DNA of 64,000 nt from Bacteroidia bacterium (GTDB lineage Bacteria > Bacteroidota > Bacteroidia > Flavobacteriales > Flavobacteriaceae): NCBI GenBank assembly GCA_030425285.1, contig JAUIAY010000001.1, forward strand, positions 420,963 through 484,962. The letters are read 5' to 3'. A program made the position numbers and the translations under genes. This document shows positions 51,099 through 60,557 of the stretch, in pieces. Within the stretch, counting starts at the first letter, position 1. Every line of letters begins with the position of its first letter. The notes beneath the pieces were generated by a model. It searched no databases and was not told the DNA's origin. It was given only the letters and a program-made list of their open reading frames with translations.

Positions 51099-51962
51099 AT
51101 GATATACTCTAAAATAATTGCTGGTACCATGACCTGGGGAAGTTGGGGAAAACAACTTTCCAAAAACACCATGGTGGAATTGATGCACCATTGTATAGAA
51201 CAAGGCATTACTACTTTTGACCATGCTGATATTTATGGAGGTTACACTACCGAAGCCGAATTTGGCGAAGCATTTAAACATTCTGGAATTGAGCGAGAAA
51301 ACATTCAATTAATCACAAAATGTGGTATTCAATATTTAAGTGATAACAGAAAAAACACTGTAAAACATTACGATTACAGTAAAGAGTATATTATTTGGTC
51401 TGTTGAAAGCTCCTTGCAGCATTTAAAAACCGACTATGTTGATTTGTTATTATTGCACAGGCCAAGTCCCTTAATGAATCCTGAAGAAATTGCCGAAGCT
51501 ATTTCAATATTAAAGTCAACTGGAAAGATTCGCGATTTTGGAGTTTCGAATTTTACATCTAGTCAGATGGAACTGATTGCAAAGCATCAAAAAATAGATG
51601 TTAATCAAATTCAATTTTCACTTACCAATCATCAAGCGATGCACGATGGCACTTTGGATAGCATGATGATCAACGACATCAAGCCTATGGCTTGGTCGCC
51701 ATTGGGCTCTGTTTTTAAGGCTGAATCCGAACAAGAACAAAGAATACACAAAGAACTGGATAGACTATCAGAAAAATACAAAGCAACCAAAGATCAATTA
51801 TTGCTAGCTTGGATTTTAAGGCATCCATCTGGAATCATTCCTGTAATTGGCACCACAAACAAGGAGCGAATTATAAATGCAGAAAAAGCAGCAGACTTAC
51901 ATTTAGAATTAGAAGATTGGTTTAAACTATTGGTAGCATCACAAGGCCATAAAGTCCCATAG
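51099..51962 (+). CDS. Aldo/keto reductase (YdhF-like)
   Basis: A 287-residue NADPH-dependent oxidoreductase of the AKR superfamily. The catalytic residues appear in FDHADIYGGYTTEAEFG (Asp and Tyr), IQLITKCGI (Lys) and YVDLLLLHRPS (His). The cofactor region is IIPVIGTTNKERI. Length fits the YdhF group. The substrate is unknown. It starts a plus-strand run of three genes, the next beginning 12 bases after its stop. Confidence 0.92.
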   Translation: MIYSKIIAGTMTWGSWGKQLSKNTMVELMHHCIEQGITTFDHADIYGGYTTEAEFGEAFKHSGIERENIQLITKCGIQYLSDNRKNTVKHYDYSKEYIIWSVESSLQHLKTDYVDLLLLHRPSPLMNPEEIAEAISILKSTGKIRDFGVSNFTSSQMELIAKHQKIDVNQIQFSLTNHQAMHDGTLDSMMINDIKPMAWSPLGSVFKAESEQEQRIHKELDRLSEKYKATKDQLLLAWILRHPSGIIPVIGTTNKERIINAEKAADLHLELEDWFKLLVASQGHKVP

Positions 51963-51974
51963 AAAACATATAAA

Positions 51975-52730
51975 ATGACACAAAAAATAGCATTAATAAC
52001 AGGAGCAACAAGTGGCATTGGACGTGCAACTGCTTATGAATTTGCCAAACACGGAATAAATCTCATCCTTTGCGGCAGAAGACAAGAACGATTAGATGAA
52101 ATCGCCGCCGAATTAAGAAATCAGGTGGCCGTTCACTCCTTAAATTTTGATGTGCGTAATAAGGAGGAAACTTTTAAAGCTATTGAAAGCTTACCCAATA
52201 CCTTTCAATCAATTGATATTTTGATAAACAACGCAGGTAATGCTCATGGCCTAGACCCAATTCAAGATGGTGACATCTCCGACTGGGATGCTATGATGGA
52301 TATTAATGTAAAAGGTTTGTTATATGTTAGTAAAGCCATTATGCCCCAAATGATTGAAAGACAATCTGGTCATATTATCAATATTGGTTCATCCGCTGGA
52401 AAGGAAGTATACCCAAAAGGTAATGTATACTGTGCCAGCAAGCATGCTGTTTTAGCCATAACCGAAGGTATGCGGATAGACTTGAATCCTCACGGAATCA
52501 AAGTATCAGCAATCAATCCTGGTTTGGTAGAAACGGAGTTTTCAAAAGTGCGTTTTAAAGGCGATGCCAAAGCCGATGATGTCTATAAGGGCTACAAGGC
52601 GCTACAACCAGAAGATGTGGCTGAAGTTATTTACTTTGCCATTTCAAGGCCAGCACACATAAATATTGCTGATGTCTTAATGTTCTGTACGGCACAGGCT
52701 AGTAGTACGATTGTTAAAAAGGAGCTGTAA
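51975..52730 (+). CDS. Short-chain dehydrogenase/reductase (YdfG-like)
   Basis: A 251-residue NAD(P)-dependent oxidoreductase with the SDR motifs TGATSGIG (residues 9-16), NNAGNAHG, the catalytic INIGSSAGKEVYPKGNVYCASKHAV (Ser, Tyr and Lys) and AINPGLVETEF. It resembles YdfG/3-hydroxypropionate or serine dehydrogenases, but the substrate cannot be read from sequence. It is second in the plus-strand run. Confidence 0.93.
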   Translation: MTQKIALITGATSGIGRATAYEFAKHGINLILCGRRQERLDEIAAELRNQVAVHSLNFDVRNKEETFKAIESLPNTFQSIDILINNAGNAHGLDPIQDGDISDWDAMMDINVKGLLYVSKAIMPQMIERQSGHIINIGSSAGKEVYPKGNVYCASKHAVLAITEGMRIDLNPHGIKVSAINPGLVETEFSKVRFKGDAKADDVYKGYKALQPEDVAEVIYFAISRPAHINIADVLMFCTAQASSTIVKKEL

Positions 52731-52765
52731 TTTTTAAAACCCTCATATCAAATAGAAATTTGAAT

Positions 52766-53899
52766 ATGATTAATAAACGCTTACTTATTAAAAACTTATT
52801 GGCTCACAACGATGAGAACAGTTTTTATGACAAAAAGCGAAAAATAGATATCGGCTTTAAAGAAGGCAAGGCAAAATTTTTAAAACATGTTTGTGCACTT
52901 TCCAATAGTAACCCAAAAAACAATTCTTACATAGTTATAGGCGTTGAAGATGAGGACAATAAAATTATAGGTGTCGATTTTTTTGATGATAGCAAAATCC
53001 AGAACCTCATCAATGCCTATTTAACCAATCCACCCATTGTTCAGTATGAAAACATATCCTTCCCGCATTTGCCAGACAATAAAGTTGTGGGATTGGTAAC
53101 CATCAGACCAAACGACAAGATTACATCGTTGCGAAAAAACATTTGGAAGTATTATGGCGGTTCAGTGTTTTTTAGGGATGGCAGCATGAGTATGCCTAAA
53201 GTTTTTGACATAGAAATCAAAGACGTTAATTCCAAAATTGTCGCAGCTATTGAAACCCATGCCCAAAATAATATTGAACACACACTTAATGGCGTGTTCG
53301 ATTTTATGCAGACACGAAAAGATTATGAACCACAATACAAAGTATTTAAAGAGTATTTTGTCATCTGCTGGGCTGGACAGAAAAAACAAGTCAAACACGA
53401 AACCTTCTTCTCTAGGGTTGATATAGAACTTATTAATGAACAGGTGAGGCTATTTTATTCGGCATTGGATGAAGTATCCATTTACTATGACGACAATACA
53501 TTTAAGATAGTTGAGTATGTTAAACTTGGGCTTCAGGATTCATTTAAATATTACCCTTTGGAAGAAACCTTAATCAGTTTTTTTGAAAACGTTAATTATA
53601 GCATAGACACAGAACTGATATTTGAGCCGCCTCAATTTGACAGAAAAATTTTGCATCATATTTTTAATGCCAATAATGCACTTTTAGAAAAATTACAAAA
53701 AGGGCTTTCATTAACTAAACGGGAAATCATTGATTTAGAAAACCTTCCTGCTACCTATTTGATTTGCTATCTTAACGGTTTTGAAACGGCCATTGATAAA
53801 TTGACCGAAATAAAACCTCTTTTAAAAGCACATAACTCCGATGTATATCAACTATATAAGCAAACTATCAGAATTTTAAGAAAAGTAAAATATAGTTAA
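52766..53899 (+). CDS. AlbA_2/Schlafen-like DNA- or ATP-binding protein
   Basis: A 377-residue cytosolic protein with an N-terminal AlbA_2-like domain: LSNSNPKNNSYIVIGVEDEDNKIIGVD (about residues 45-70), VGLVTIRPNDKI and YGGSVFFRDGSMSMP. Such domains occur in the Schlafen group and are often called ATP-binding. The C-terminal 200 residues are helical and I do not recognise them. The ATG at 52766 is chosen over TTG at 52760. It may be co-transcribed with the two oxidoreductase genes upstream (35-base gap). The function is unknown. Confidence 0.7.
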   Translation: MINKRLLIKNLLAHNDENSFYDKKRKIDIGFKEGKAKFLKHVCALSNSNPKNNSYIVIGVEDEDNKIIGVDFFDDSKIQNLINAYLTNPPIVQYENISFPHLPDNKVVGLVTIRPNDKITSLRKNIWKYYGGSVFFRDGSMSMPKVFDIEIKDVNSKIVAAIETHAQNNIEHTLNGVFDFMQTRKDYEPQYKVFKEYFVICWAGQKKQVKHETFFSRVDIELINEQVRLFYSALDEVSIYYDDNTFKIVEYVKLGLQDSFKYYPLEETLISFFENVNYSIDTELIFEPPQFDRKILHHIFNANNALLEKLQKGLSLTKREIIDLENLPATYLICYLNGFETAIDKLTEIKPLLKAHNSDVYQLYKQTIRILRKVKYS

Positions 53900-54092
53900 C
53901 CTGTTAACTATACAAAAAAGCATACCAACTATGTGATTTTTCTTACCAGTTATGTAATATTAAAGTTCTTGGCTAGTATTTTATTTATCTTTGTACTGCT
54001 ATTAATCAATATCCAAATCAGCCTTGACCATGACGGTAGTTTCTACTTCATTCAAGGCTTTTTTATTAACTTTTTTTATTTTATAAAAGTAG

Positions 54093-54123
54093 CAAACCCA
54101 TTACAACAGTTGTAATGGGTTTG
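54093..54123. terminator. Bidirectional terminator
   Basis: A 14-base perfect stem (CAAACCCATTACAA, loop CAG, TTGTAATGGGTTTG) lies between the AlbA_2-like gene (plus) and the helix-hairpin-helix gene (minus). The minus strand gives a T-run of moderate quality after the stem. The long T-rich stretch before it (54057-54085) holds nothing I can name. Confidence 0.75.
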
Positions 54124-54149
54124 TTATTAGTACTATCTTAAAATAAAAA

Positions 54150-54626
54150 CTATCTACCACCATCAAGTTCTTCTTGCCAATCGAATAATTTTTTCCAATG
54201 GCCTTCATAAGCCATTTTTGCTTGTTCTGGCCAAGTGCCTGGATTGTGGATTTTAAAACGTTCACCGCCTGAATCCAATACACTTTGGCATTTTTCAACG
54301 CTACATTCAGAAAGTGCTTTCCAAGTTGCAACATTTTGCGCGTGGAACAATTCGGCTATTTTAGGGCCAATCCCTTCAATAATGGTCAAGTCATTTTCTT
54401 TTATTTTTCTGCCAAAAATAGCTGCTGCTTCTGCTGCATTAAAAGCAATCGTTTCTTTAGCTGCACGACAAGCTTTTAAATCGGCTTCTAGCCTAGCTAC
54501 TTTATTCTTCCAAACATCAACATCTACATTACTGCCTTCTTCTTTTTTAAGAAGCTTGCCTAATAAATAACCTAGCAACGCACATATTGCGCCAACTAGT
54601 AATGGAATAAAAATACACCAGTTCAT
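54150..54626 (-). CDS. Membrane-anchored helix-hairpin-helix protein
   Basis: A 158-residue protein. One N-terminal helix (CIFIPLLVGAICALLGYLLGKLL) anchors it, followed by a short coiled-coil-like helix (about 30-70) and an HhH-type domain (about 78-145). NDLTIIEGIGPKIAELFHAQNV contains the GIGPKIAE hairpin. The HhH domain resembles those that bind DNA or rRNA, but a membrane anchor is unusual for this. It follows the OmpA-like gene by 16 bases on the same strand. The function is unknown. Confidence 0.8.
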   Translation of the reverse strand: MNWCIFIPLLVGAICALLGYLLGKLLKKEEGSNVDVDVWKNKVARLEADLKACRAAKETIAFNAAEAAAIFGRKIKENDLTIIEGIGPKIAELFHAQNVATWKALSECSVEKCQSVLDSGGERFKIHNPGTWPEQAKMAYEGHWKKLFDWQEELDGGR

Positions 54627-54642
54627 AATTTCTTTTTTTTTG

Positions 54643-55569
54643 TTAGTTAATGGTTACGACTACGCGTCTATTTTTTTGTCGCCCTTCTTCAGTGGCGTTG
54701 GTTTCTATAGGTTCTTCCTGCCCTTTTGAAAGCGTTTCAATCTGGCCTTCAGAAATGGCATTGCCCATGAGATAGCGTTTAACAAAGTCTGCCCTTTTTT
54801 GGCCTAGTTTCATATTGCTAAATGCATCTCCCGTATTGTCGGTATGACCAATAACGTGTATCTGGGCTTCATGTACTTTGTCAATATACCTTGATATATT
54901 GGCTACTTTTTCTCGTTGTTCTGCAGTCAAATTCAAGGTTGATGCACCTGTTTCAAAATACAATACTAGCGGATTGGCCTTTATGGTTTCTCCCATTGTT
55001 TGAATAGCTTCTAGTCTAGAGGTATCCATTTCATCGTGCGTTGACATTGAGAAAGCAACAGGTCCATAGAAAATTCGTTCGTTATCAGGAATCATATCGT
55101 CGTTAAGCTTACCGTAGGTGTCGATGTTCTTGGAAGAAATTCCAGTTGACACAAAATAGTTCTTAACAGCATTAGCCCTAGCCAAACCTAAATTTGGAAA
55201 AGCTGAGTTGTTACTTTCACTCGATGCATAATATCCCGTTATATGCAGAAGCTTTAAAGAGTCTTCAACCATATAATTTTTAACTTGAACCACGGCATTG
55301 TTTACCGAGTTGGACAGTGGTTCTAAAATGGTGAAATATGACTCTTTAAAATTAAAATTGTCATACTCTTCAACATCTAGATCACCTTCGTCGTCCTTAA
55401 CTATAAAGGCCATTTTGGTCGAGTTGTCTACTGGCTCCACAATAGTGTTTTCTGTATCCGCCGTATTGGCGTCAGCCATACAGTGTTTACAACAGAAATA
55501 ATAATAGAGGATTGAGCCAACAACGATAGTGAACAAAATGCCTAGAAGGTATTGTGTTTTTTTGCTCAT
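54643..55569 (-). CDS. OmpA-family protein with N-terminal anchor
   Basis: A 308-residue protein. The N-terminus has one hydrophobic helix (YLLGILFTIVVGSILYYYFCC) rather than a cleaved signal. The C-terminal OmpA domain (about 205-308) shows LYFETGASTLNLTAEQREKVANIS, IHVIGHTDNTGDAFSNMKLGQKRADFVKRYL and EEGRQKNRRVVVTI, which bind peptidoglycan. An upstream segment (about 95-165, LHITGYYASSESN and LGLARANAVKNYFVS) looks like a second degenerate OmpA domain. It is first in a two-gene unit with the HhH protein. Confidence 0.88.
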   Translation of the reverse strand: MSKKTQYLLGILFTIVVGSILYYYFCCKHCMADANTADTENTIVEPVDNSTKMAFIVKDDEGDLDVEEYDNFNFKESYFTILEPLSNSVNNAVVQVKNYMVEDSLKLLHITGYYASSESNNSAFPNLGLARANAVKNYFVSTGISSKNIDTYGKLNDDMIPDNERIFYGPVAFSMSTHDEMDTSRLEAIQTMGETIKANPLVLYFETGASTLNLTAEQREKVANISRYIDKVHEAQIHVIGHTDNTGDAFSNMKLGQKRADFVKRYLMGNAISEGQIETLSKGQEEPIETNATEEGRQKNRRVVVTIN

Positions 55570-55640
55570 TGGATGGTTGTTTTAAATTAGCGAGCATTAA
55601 GATATTAAAAAAACAAACAAATCTGTCACAATTAAGCAAA

Positions 55641-55670
55641 AAAAGCCGTTTCAAAATAGAAACGGCTTTT
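55641..55670. terminator. Terminator after the aldehyde dehydrogenase gene
   Basis: A perfect 12-base stem (AAAAGCCGTTTC/GAAACGGCTTTT, 6-base loop). On the minus strand it is followed by TTTGCTTAAT, giving a clean end for the aldehyde dehydrogenase unit. Confidence 0.85.
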
Positions 55671-55693
55671 ATAAAATTGATTTTTATAATTGA

Positions 55694-57247
55694 TTACAGA
55701 TCGAATTTAATGCCTTGTGCTAAAGGAAGTTCGGTTGTATAATTAATGGTATTCGTTTGACGACGCATATATACTTTCCAAGCATCACTACCAGACTCAC
55801 GTCCTCCTCCAGTTTCTTTTTCTCCTCCAAAGGCTCCACCAATTTCAGCTCCTGACGTTCCTATATTTACATTAGCAATTCCACAATCGCTTCCTGCATG
55901 AGATAAGAATCGCTCTGCCTCGCGTAAGTTATTAGTCATAATCGCTGAAGACAATCCTTGAGCTACACCATTTTGCATCTCAATAGCATTTTCTACATCA
56001 CCAGAGTATTTTAATAAATATAATACTGGAGCAAAAGTTTCATGCTGTACAATTTTCATATCATTTCTGGCTTCAGCAATTGCTGGTTTTACATAGCAAC
56101 CGCTTTCATAACCTTCTCCTGAAAGTACACCGCCTTCAACAACAATATTTCCACCTTCTTCAACAACTTGTGTTAATGCATTTTGGTACATTTTTACTGC
56201 ATCAGTATCAATTAATGGTCCAACATGATTGTTTTCATCTAATGGATTACCAATTCGTAATTGCTTATAGGCATCTACTACAGCGTCTTTTACTTTATCG
56301 TATATTGAATCGTGAATGATTAAGCGTCTTGTTGACGTACAACGTTGTCCTGCAGTTCCTACAGCTCCAAACACTGCTCCTATAACAGTCATTTTAATAT
56401 CAGCATCTGGCGTAACAATTATTGCGTTGTTTCCTCCTAATTCTAATAAGCTTTTACCTAAACGTCCTGCAACTTCTTGAGCTACAATTTTACCCATTCT
56501 TGTTGATCCGGTTGCAGATACTAAAGGCACTCGTGTATCTTTAGTCATCATTTCACCTACTGTATAATCTCCATTTATTAAACAAGAAATCCCTTCTGGT
56601 AAATTATTAGCTTTAAAAACTTCAGCTGCAATGTTTTGACAAGCTACTCCACAAATTGGAGCTTTCTCACTAGGTTTCCAAACACATACATCACCACAAA
56701 TCCAAGCTAAAGCTGTATTCCATGACCAAACAGCTACAGGGAAATTAAATGCAGAAATAATCCCAACAACACCAAGCGGATGATATTGCTCATACATTCT
56801 ATGTCCTGGTCTTTCAGAATGCATCGTTAAACCATGAAGCTGACGAGATAACCCTACAGCAAAATCACAGATATCAATCATCTCCTGAACTTCACCTAAC
56901 CCTTCTTGGTAAGATTTTCCCATTTCATAGGACACCAATTTACCAAGAGCTTCTTTCTTTTCTCTTAATTTATCTCCAAACTGACGCACTATTTCTCCAC
57001 GCTGTGGTGCAGGCATGACTCTCCAGGTTTTAAATGCTGAAGTAGCTGCTCGCATTACATTTTCATAATCTTCTTTTGTAGTGGCCTTTACTTTGGCTAT
57101 TAATTTTCCATCAACTGGTGAATAACTTTCGATAATGTCACCGTTTGAAAAATTGTTTGAGCCTGTCGAGGTCCCATCATTTATATCTTTAACTCCTAAT
57201 TGCTGTAGTGCTTCTTTTATTCCGAAATCGGTAGCAACTGCTTCCAT
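55694..57247 (-). CDS. ALDH7-type aldehyde dehydrogenase (aminoadipate/piperideine-6-carboxylate semialdehyde dehydrogenase-like)
   Basis: A 517-residue NAD(P)-dependent enzyme. The catalytic cysteine is in GTAGQRCTSTRR (Cys303) and the general base in LLELGGNNAI (Glu269). SAFNFPVAVWSWNTALA and KPSEKAPICG bind the cofactor. The closing GGAFGGEKETGGGRESGSDAW is typical of the ALDH7 (antiquitin) group, which oxidises alpha-aminoadipic semialdehyde in lysine breakdown. Length fits. The substrate is inferred from the subgroup. It is monocistronic. Confidence 0.9.
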   Translation of the reverse strand: MEAVATDFGIKEALQQLGVKDINDGTSTGSNNFSNGDIIESYSPVDGKLIAKVKATTKEDYENVMRAATSAFKTWRVMPAPQRGEIVRQFGDKLREKKEALGKLVSYEMGKSYQEGLGEVQEMIDICDFAVGLSRQLHGLTMHSERPGHRMYEQYHPLGVVGIISAFNFPVAVWSWNTALAWICGDVCVWKPSEKAPICGVACQNIAAEVFKANNLPEGISCLINGDYTVGEMMTKDTRVPLVSATGSTRMGKIVAQEVAGRLGKSLLELGGNNAIIVTPDADIKMTVIGAVFGAVGTAGQRCTSTRRLIIHDSIYDKVKDAVVDAYKQLRIGNPLDENNHVGPLIDTDAVKMYQNALTQVVEEGGNIVVEGGVLSGEGYESGCYVKPAIAEARNDMKIVQHETFAPVLYLLKYSGDVENAIEMQNGVAQGLSSAIMTNNLREAERFLSHAGSDCGIANVNIGTSGAEIGGAFGGEKETGGGRESGSDAWKVYMRRQTNTINYTTELPLAQGIKFDL

Positions 57248-57371
57248 ATTTGTCGTTTTTTTATGAATTATTAAAATTTTATGCGAAGATACTAATAAAT
57301 TGTCGTTTTAACTTGAGAGTTCATTTCTAAAAAATGTAACTTTAAAGCACGTACTAAACACCTATTTCCCT

Positions 57372-58445
57372 ATGAAGAAATTACCCTTTTTAATAGCACT
57401 CTGTTTTATTTTCTTGCACTGCAAAAATAAAGAAGAGCTTCAGGCTCTATCACGTAACAGTCATACTCAAATAGATTCTTTGGATTTACAGGTGTCTGAG
57501 TTCGCCATAGTCATCCATGGAGGTGCTGGAACTATTCTGAAAGAAAATATGACAGCCGAAAATGAGGCTGCTTATAAGTCAAAATTGGAAGAGGCCATTC
57601 GTATTGGTTATGATATTTTAGAAAATGGTGGCAGCAGTTTAGATGCTGTTGAAAAAACCATAAATGTTTTAGAAGACTCTCCATTATTCAATGCTGGTAA
57701 AGGCGCAGTATTTACCAATGCTGAAACCAACGAATTAGATGCTTCAATAATGGATGGAAAAACGCTCAATGCTGGGGCTTCTGCAGGTACAAAAACCGTA
57801 AAAAACCCTATTGATTTAGCACGAGTGATTATGGAAGAATCTCCTCATGTTATGTTGTCTGGAGCAGGCGCCGAAACTTTTGCTATGGAACAAGGTTTGG
57901 AAGTGGTTGACTCGAGTTACTTCTTCACGGAGAATCGATTTCAATCTCTTCAACGTATCAAAGAATATGAAGCTCAAAAACAAGCTAATAACAAAACTGC
58001 CTTTTATGATGCGACTATCAAAGATTCCAAATTTGGTACTGTTGGTTGTGTCGCTCTTGACAAAAATGGCAATCTAGCCGCTGGCACCTCAACAGGTGGT
58101 ATGACCAACAAACGTTGGGGACGCATAGGTGATTCGCCTATTATTGGTGCTGGAACTTATGCAAATAATAATACTTGTGCCGTTTCTAGTACTGGTTGGG
58201 GCGAATTTTTTATTCGTGCGATGGTTGCTTATGATATTTCTGCTCTAATGGAATATAAAGGATTGAACCTGAAAGATGCCGCCAAGGAAGTTATCCAGAA
58301 AAAAGTGCCCGAACTTGGTGGTGATGGTGGTATTATTGCTGTTGACAAACACGGAAACATAGTTATGGAATTTAATACAGCTGGAATGTATAGGGCCAGC
58401 ATGAATGAGAAAGGTGAATTATATATCGGTATTTATAAGGATTAA
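57372..58445 (+). CDS. Isoaspartyl peptidase / L-asparaginase (Ntn hydrolase, lipoprotein form)
   Basis: A 357-residue N-terminal-nucleophile hydrolase. Autocleavage should occur before Thr223 (KFGTVGCVALD), freeing the catalytic threonine. Further motifs are VIHGGAGT near residue 47, AGTSTGGMTNKRWGRIGDSPIIGAGTYAN and VSSTGWGEFFIRA. The N-terminus ends in HC at Cys17 (IFLHCKNK), giving a weak lipobox, so it is probably exported. It removes isoaspartyl dipeptides or asparagine. It starts 124 bases from the divergent ALDH gene. Confidence 0.93.
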   Translation: MKKLPFLIALCFIFLHCKNKEELQALSRNSHTQIDSLDLQVSEFAIVIHGGAGTILKENMTAENEAAYKSKLEEAIRIGYDILENGGSSLDAVEKTINVLEDSPLFNAGKGAVFTNAETNELDASIMDGKTLNAGASAGTKTVKNPIDLARVIMEESPHVMLSGAGAETFAMEQGLEVVDSSYFFTENRFQSLQRIKEYEAQKQANNKTAFYDATIKDSKFGTVGCVALDKNGNLAAGTSTGGMTNKRWGRIGDSPIIGAGTYANNNTCAVSSTGWGEFFIRAMVAYDISALMEYKGLNLKDAAKEVIQKKVPELGGDGGIIAVDKHGNIVMEFNTAGMYRASMNEKGELYIGIYKD

Positions 58446-58446
58446 T

Positions 58447-60321
58447 TTAACGTTTTAAGGTGAAATGCCCTTTAAATATTTGATTTTCAATTCGAATATA
58501 ATACCAAAAATCTGAAGTTTGCAATACTTCATTTCTATACGTTCCATCCCATGAAAAAGGTTGGTTTATAGTACTCTTTATCAGTTTGCCATAACGGTCA
58601 AAAATGTATACCTCCGATTCGGAATAACTTTCAATACCTTTCAAATTAAACGTATCATTTTGACCATCATTATTTGGTGTAAAAAACTTTGGAATTACAA
58701 AATGTATATAATTTTCAGACACTAAACCACAATCGCCTTCAGCCATAACAAATATGGTATAATTTCCACCTTCAATCTCAAATATATTACTTAACTGATA
58801 ATTTGAACCGTCTAGCGAATATAAGTAGTTGCCATTACTTGAAAGATGAATTTCAATTTGATATCCATTTGAATTAATTGATTCAATAGCAGGTACATCA
58901 ATTTGTAATAGCTCTATTGTTTTAATTGTAGAGCAATTAGACGAATTAGTAACTTCAACAGTATAGATACCTGGTGTGCTTACTGTAATTTGACTAGTCG
59001 TCTCACCTGTGCTCCATAAATACTCCATATTCATCAGGCCAGCCTCCAAAATGATGGTTTCTCCTTCACAAAACGTCAGATACTCATCTTCAATATCAGG
59101 AATTTCTTCTCCAGATTCCAAAGCTACAGCGGTTCTTGTAGTTGAGCGACAGTTTGTATTGGAATCAATTGCTTCAGCATAATAAATACCCAAAACATTG
59201 GGACTAAAGCTTGAACTATTGCTTTCTAATAATTGACCCCCTGTGGGTGCATCATACCAATTTACATTTATTCCATTAGATACTGTTACAGATAAAACTC
59301 CTGTGGAACAATTTAAGTTAACATCACCATCACTCAAAGGTGGGCTTATTTCTGGAAAAACAACTATCTCAAATTCTTCTGAAATAGTGTTGCAAGATTC
59401 GTTTAATAGATTAGCCTCTGTTTCGGCCATTTTCACTCTAAAATAGGTTGTGGTCGTAAGATTATTTATTTGAAGTGTTTGACTTGTTTCACCCGATATA
59501 TCAAACCAGTTTATCCCATCGTTACTCTGTTGCCATTGATAAAAATGAGTATCATAAACCGAAAAATCTGGAATAGCTTCCAACAGGGAATTATAAGGTA
59601 AATCATAAGTACACAAAGAAACGCTTGTATTAGATGAGCTATCCGATATAGATATAAAATCACCACAGGTTTTAAAAACAATGTCATCTATGGCCAGATC
59701 ATTACCGCAGCCTCCTACGCCATTGTTTAGCATTTTTAAGATTATTGAAGATTGTCCGCCTGTTGTTGTAAAAACAAGTCCATATTCTTCCCAAATTGGT
59801 GAGGCAGATCCCTGAATGTCTCCTGTATCACCTGAAGCCAAAAGCATGGTATCAGTACTATCCCAAATTTGAAACTTCACATTAATTGGAATACCTGACC
59901 CGCAATAGCCGCCTGGTGGCAAGAGATTCAACAACCATGCAGAAAATTCATAAGTCGTACTATCGCACAAGCCCGAAATAGTCGTTCTATAAAATTCACC
60001 AGGTGTAAAATCGGCATTGACAATCAAACTTCTCCCATTAGTATCTCCTGGAGTATGATCTTGTGTGTCATGCCAATCAAACCAATTGGTGTTACTTGAA
60101 ATAGTATAAAAACCATCACTAGGCTCTGAATTGGAGTAAGTATATGAGGTGGTTCCAACTGGAAGTGCAGGTCCATTTCCCGTGCCAGATCCAAAATCAT
60201 CAAAGTAAATAGGTTCTCCAGAATTTCCGCTACAAAAACTTAATTGAGCATAACTAAAATTCACATGAGAAAATATAATCAAGCCTATTAAAATTATTAT
60301 GGAAGTATTACCTTTATACAC
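58447..60321 (-). CDS. Type IX-secreted surface protein with type B (gliding-motility) C-terminal domain
   Basis: A 624-residue exported protein. A signal peptide (IIILIGLIIFSHVNFSYAQ) is followed by a carbohydrate-binding-like sandwich with Gly/Asn-rich sequence (YFDDFGSGTGNGP; NDLAIDDIVFKTC). Ig-like modules follow (FYQWQQSNDGINWFDISGETSQTL; VNWYDAPTGGQLLES). The final 85 residues are the type B sorting domain: PKFFTPNNDGQNDTFNLKG, VYIFDRYGKLI, WDGTYRNEVLQTSDFWYYI and FKGHFTLKR. The terminal domain predicts export by the type IX system, here represented by PorZ. The target or ligand is unknown. Its stop is 2 bases from the convergent asparaginase stop. Confidence 0.92.
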   Translation of the reverse strand: MYKGNTSIIILIGLIIFSHVNFSYAQLSFCSGNSGEPIYFDDFGSGTGNGPALPVGTTSYTYSNSEPSDGFYTISSNTNWFDWHDTQDHTPGDTNGRSLIVNADFTPGEFYRTTISGLCDSTTYEFSAWLLNLLPPGGYCGSGIPINVKFQIWDSTDTMLLASGDTGDIQGSASPIWEEYGLVFTTTGGQSSIILKMLNNGVGGCGNDLAIDDIVFKTCGDFISISDSSSNTSVSLCTYDLPYNSLLEAIPDFSVYDTHFYQWQQSNDGINWFDISGETSQTLQINNLTTTTYFRVKMAETEANLLNESCNTISEEFEIVVFPEISPPLSDGDVNLNCSTGVLSVTVSNGINVNWYDAPTGGQLLESNSSSFSPNVLGIYYAEAIDSNTNCRSTTRTAVALESGEEIPDIEDEYLTFCEGETIILEAGLMNMEYLWSTGETTSQITVSTPGIYTVEVTNSSNCSTIKTIELLQIDVPAIESINSNGYQIEIHLSSNGNYLYSLDGSNYQLSNIFEIEGGNYTIFVMAEGDCGLVSENYIHFVIPKFFTPNNDGQNDTFNLKGIESYSESEVYIFDRYGKLIKSTINQPFSWDGTYRNEVLQTSDFWYYIRIENQIFKGHFTLKR

Positions 60322-60557
60322 CTAGCAAAAATAAGGAATAGTGTTAATAATTGGCTGAAACATTTAATTACTGAAACAAAGTTATTAACGCAATCGTTTT
60401 CGTATTCCAATTCTTTAACTTTAAAATGACTAAATCAACTTTAAGAAGAATTTAACAGTAACCCAAAGACTAAAACTTAAAAATTGAGCGTAATTATTTT
60501 ATAAGGAATTACCTACACTTCTTTTTATTAAGTTCAATTTTTTAAAACCATCAATCT

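Noticed and set aside
53933-54334. Frames of 60 (plus) and 77 (minus) residues near the terminator at 54.1 kb
   Set aside because: They run through the terminator or overlap the HhH gene out of frame and show no family features. The AT-rich stretch has no coding signal.
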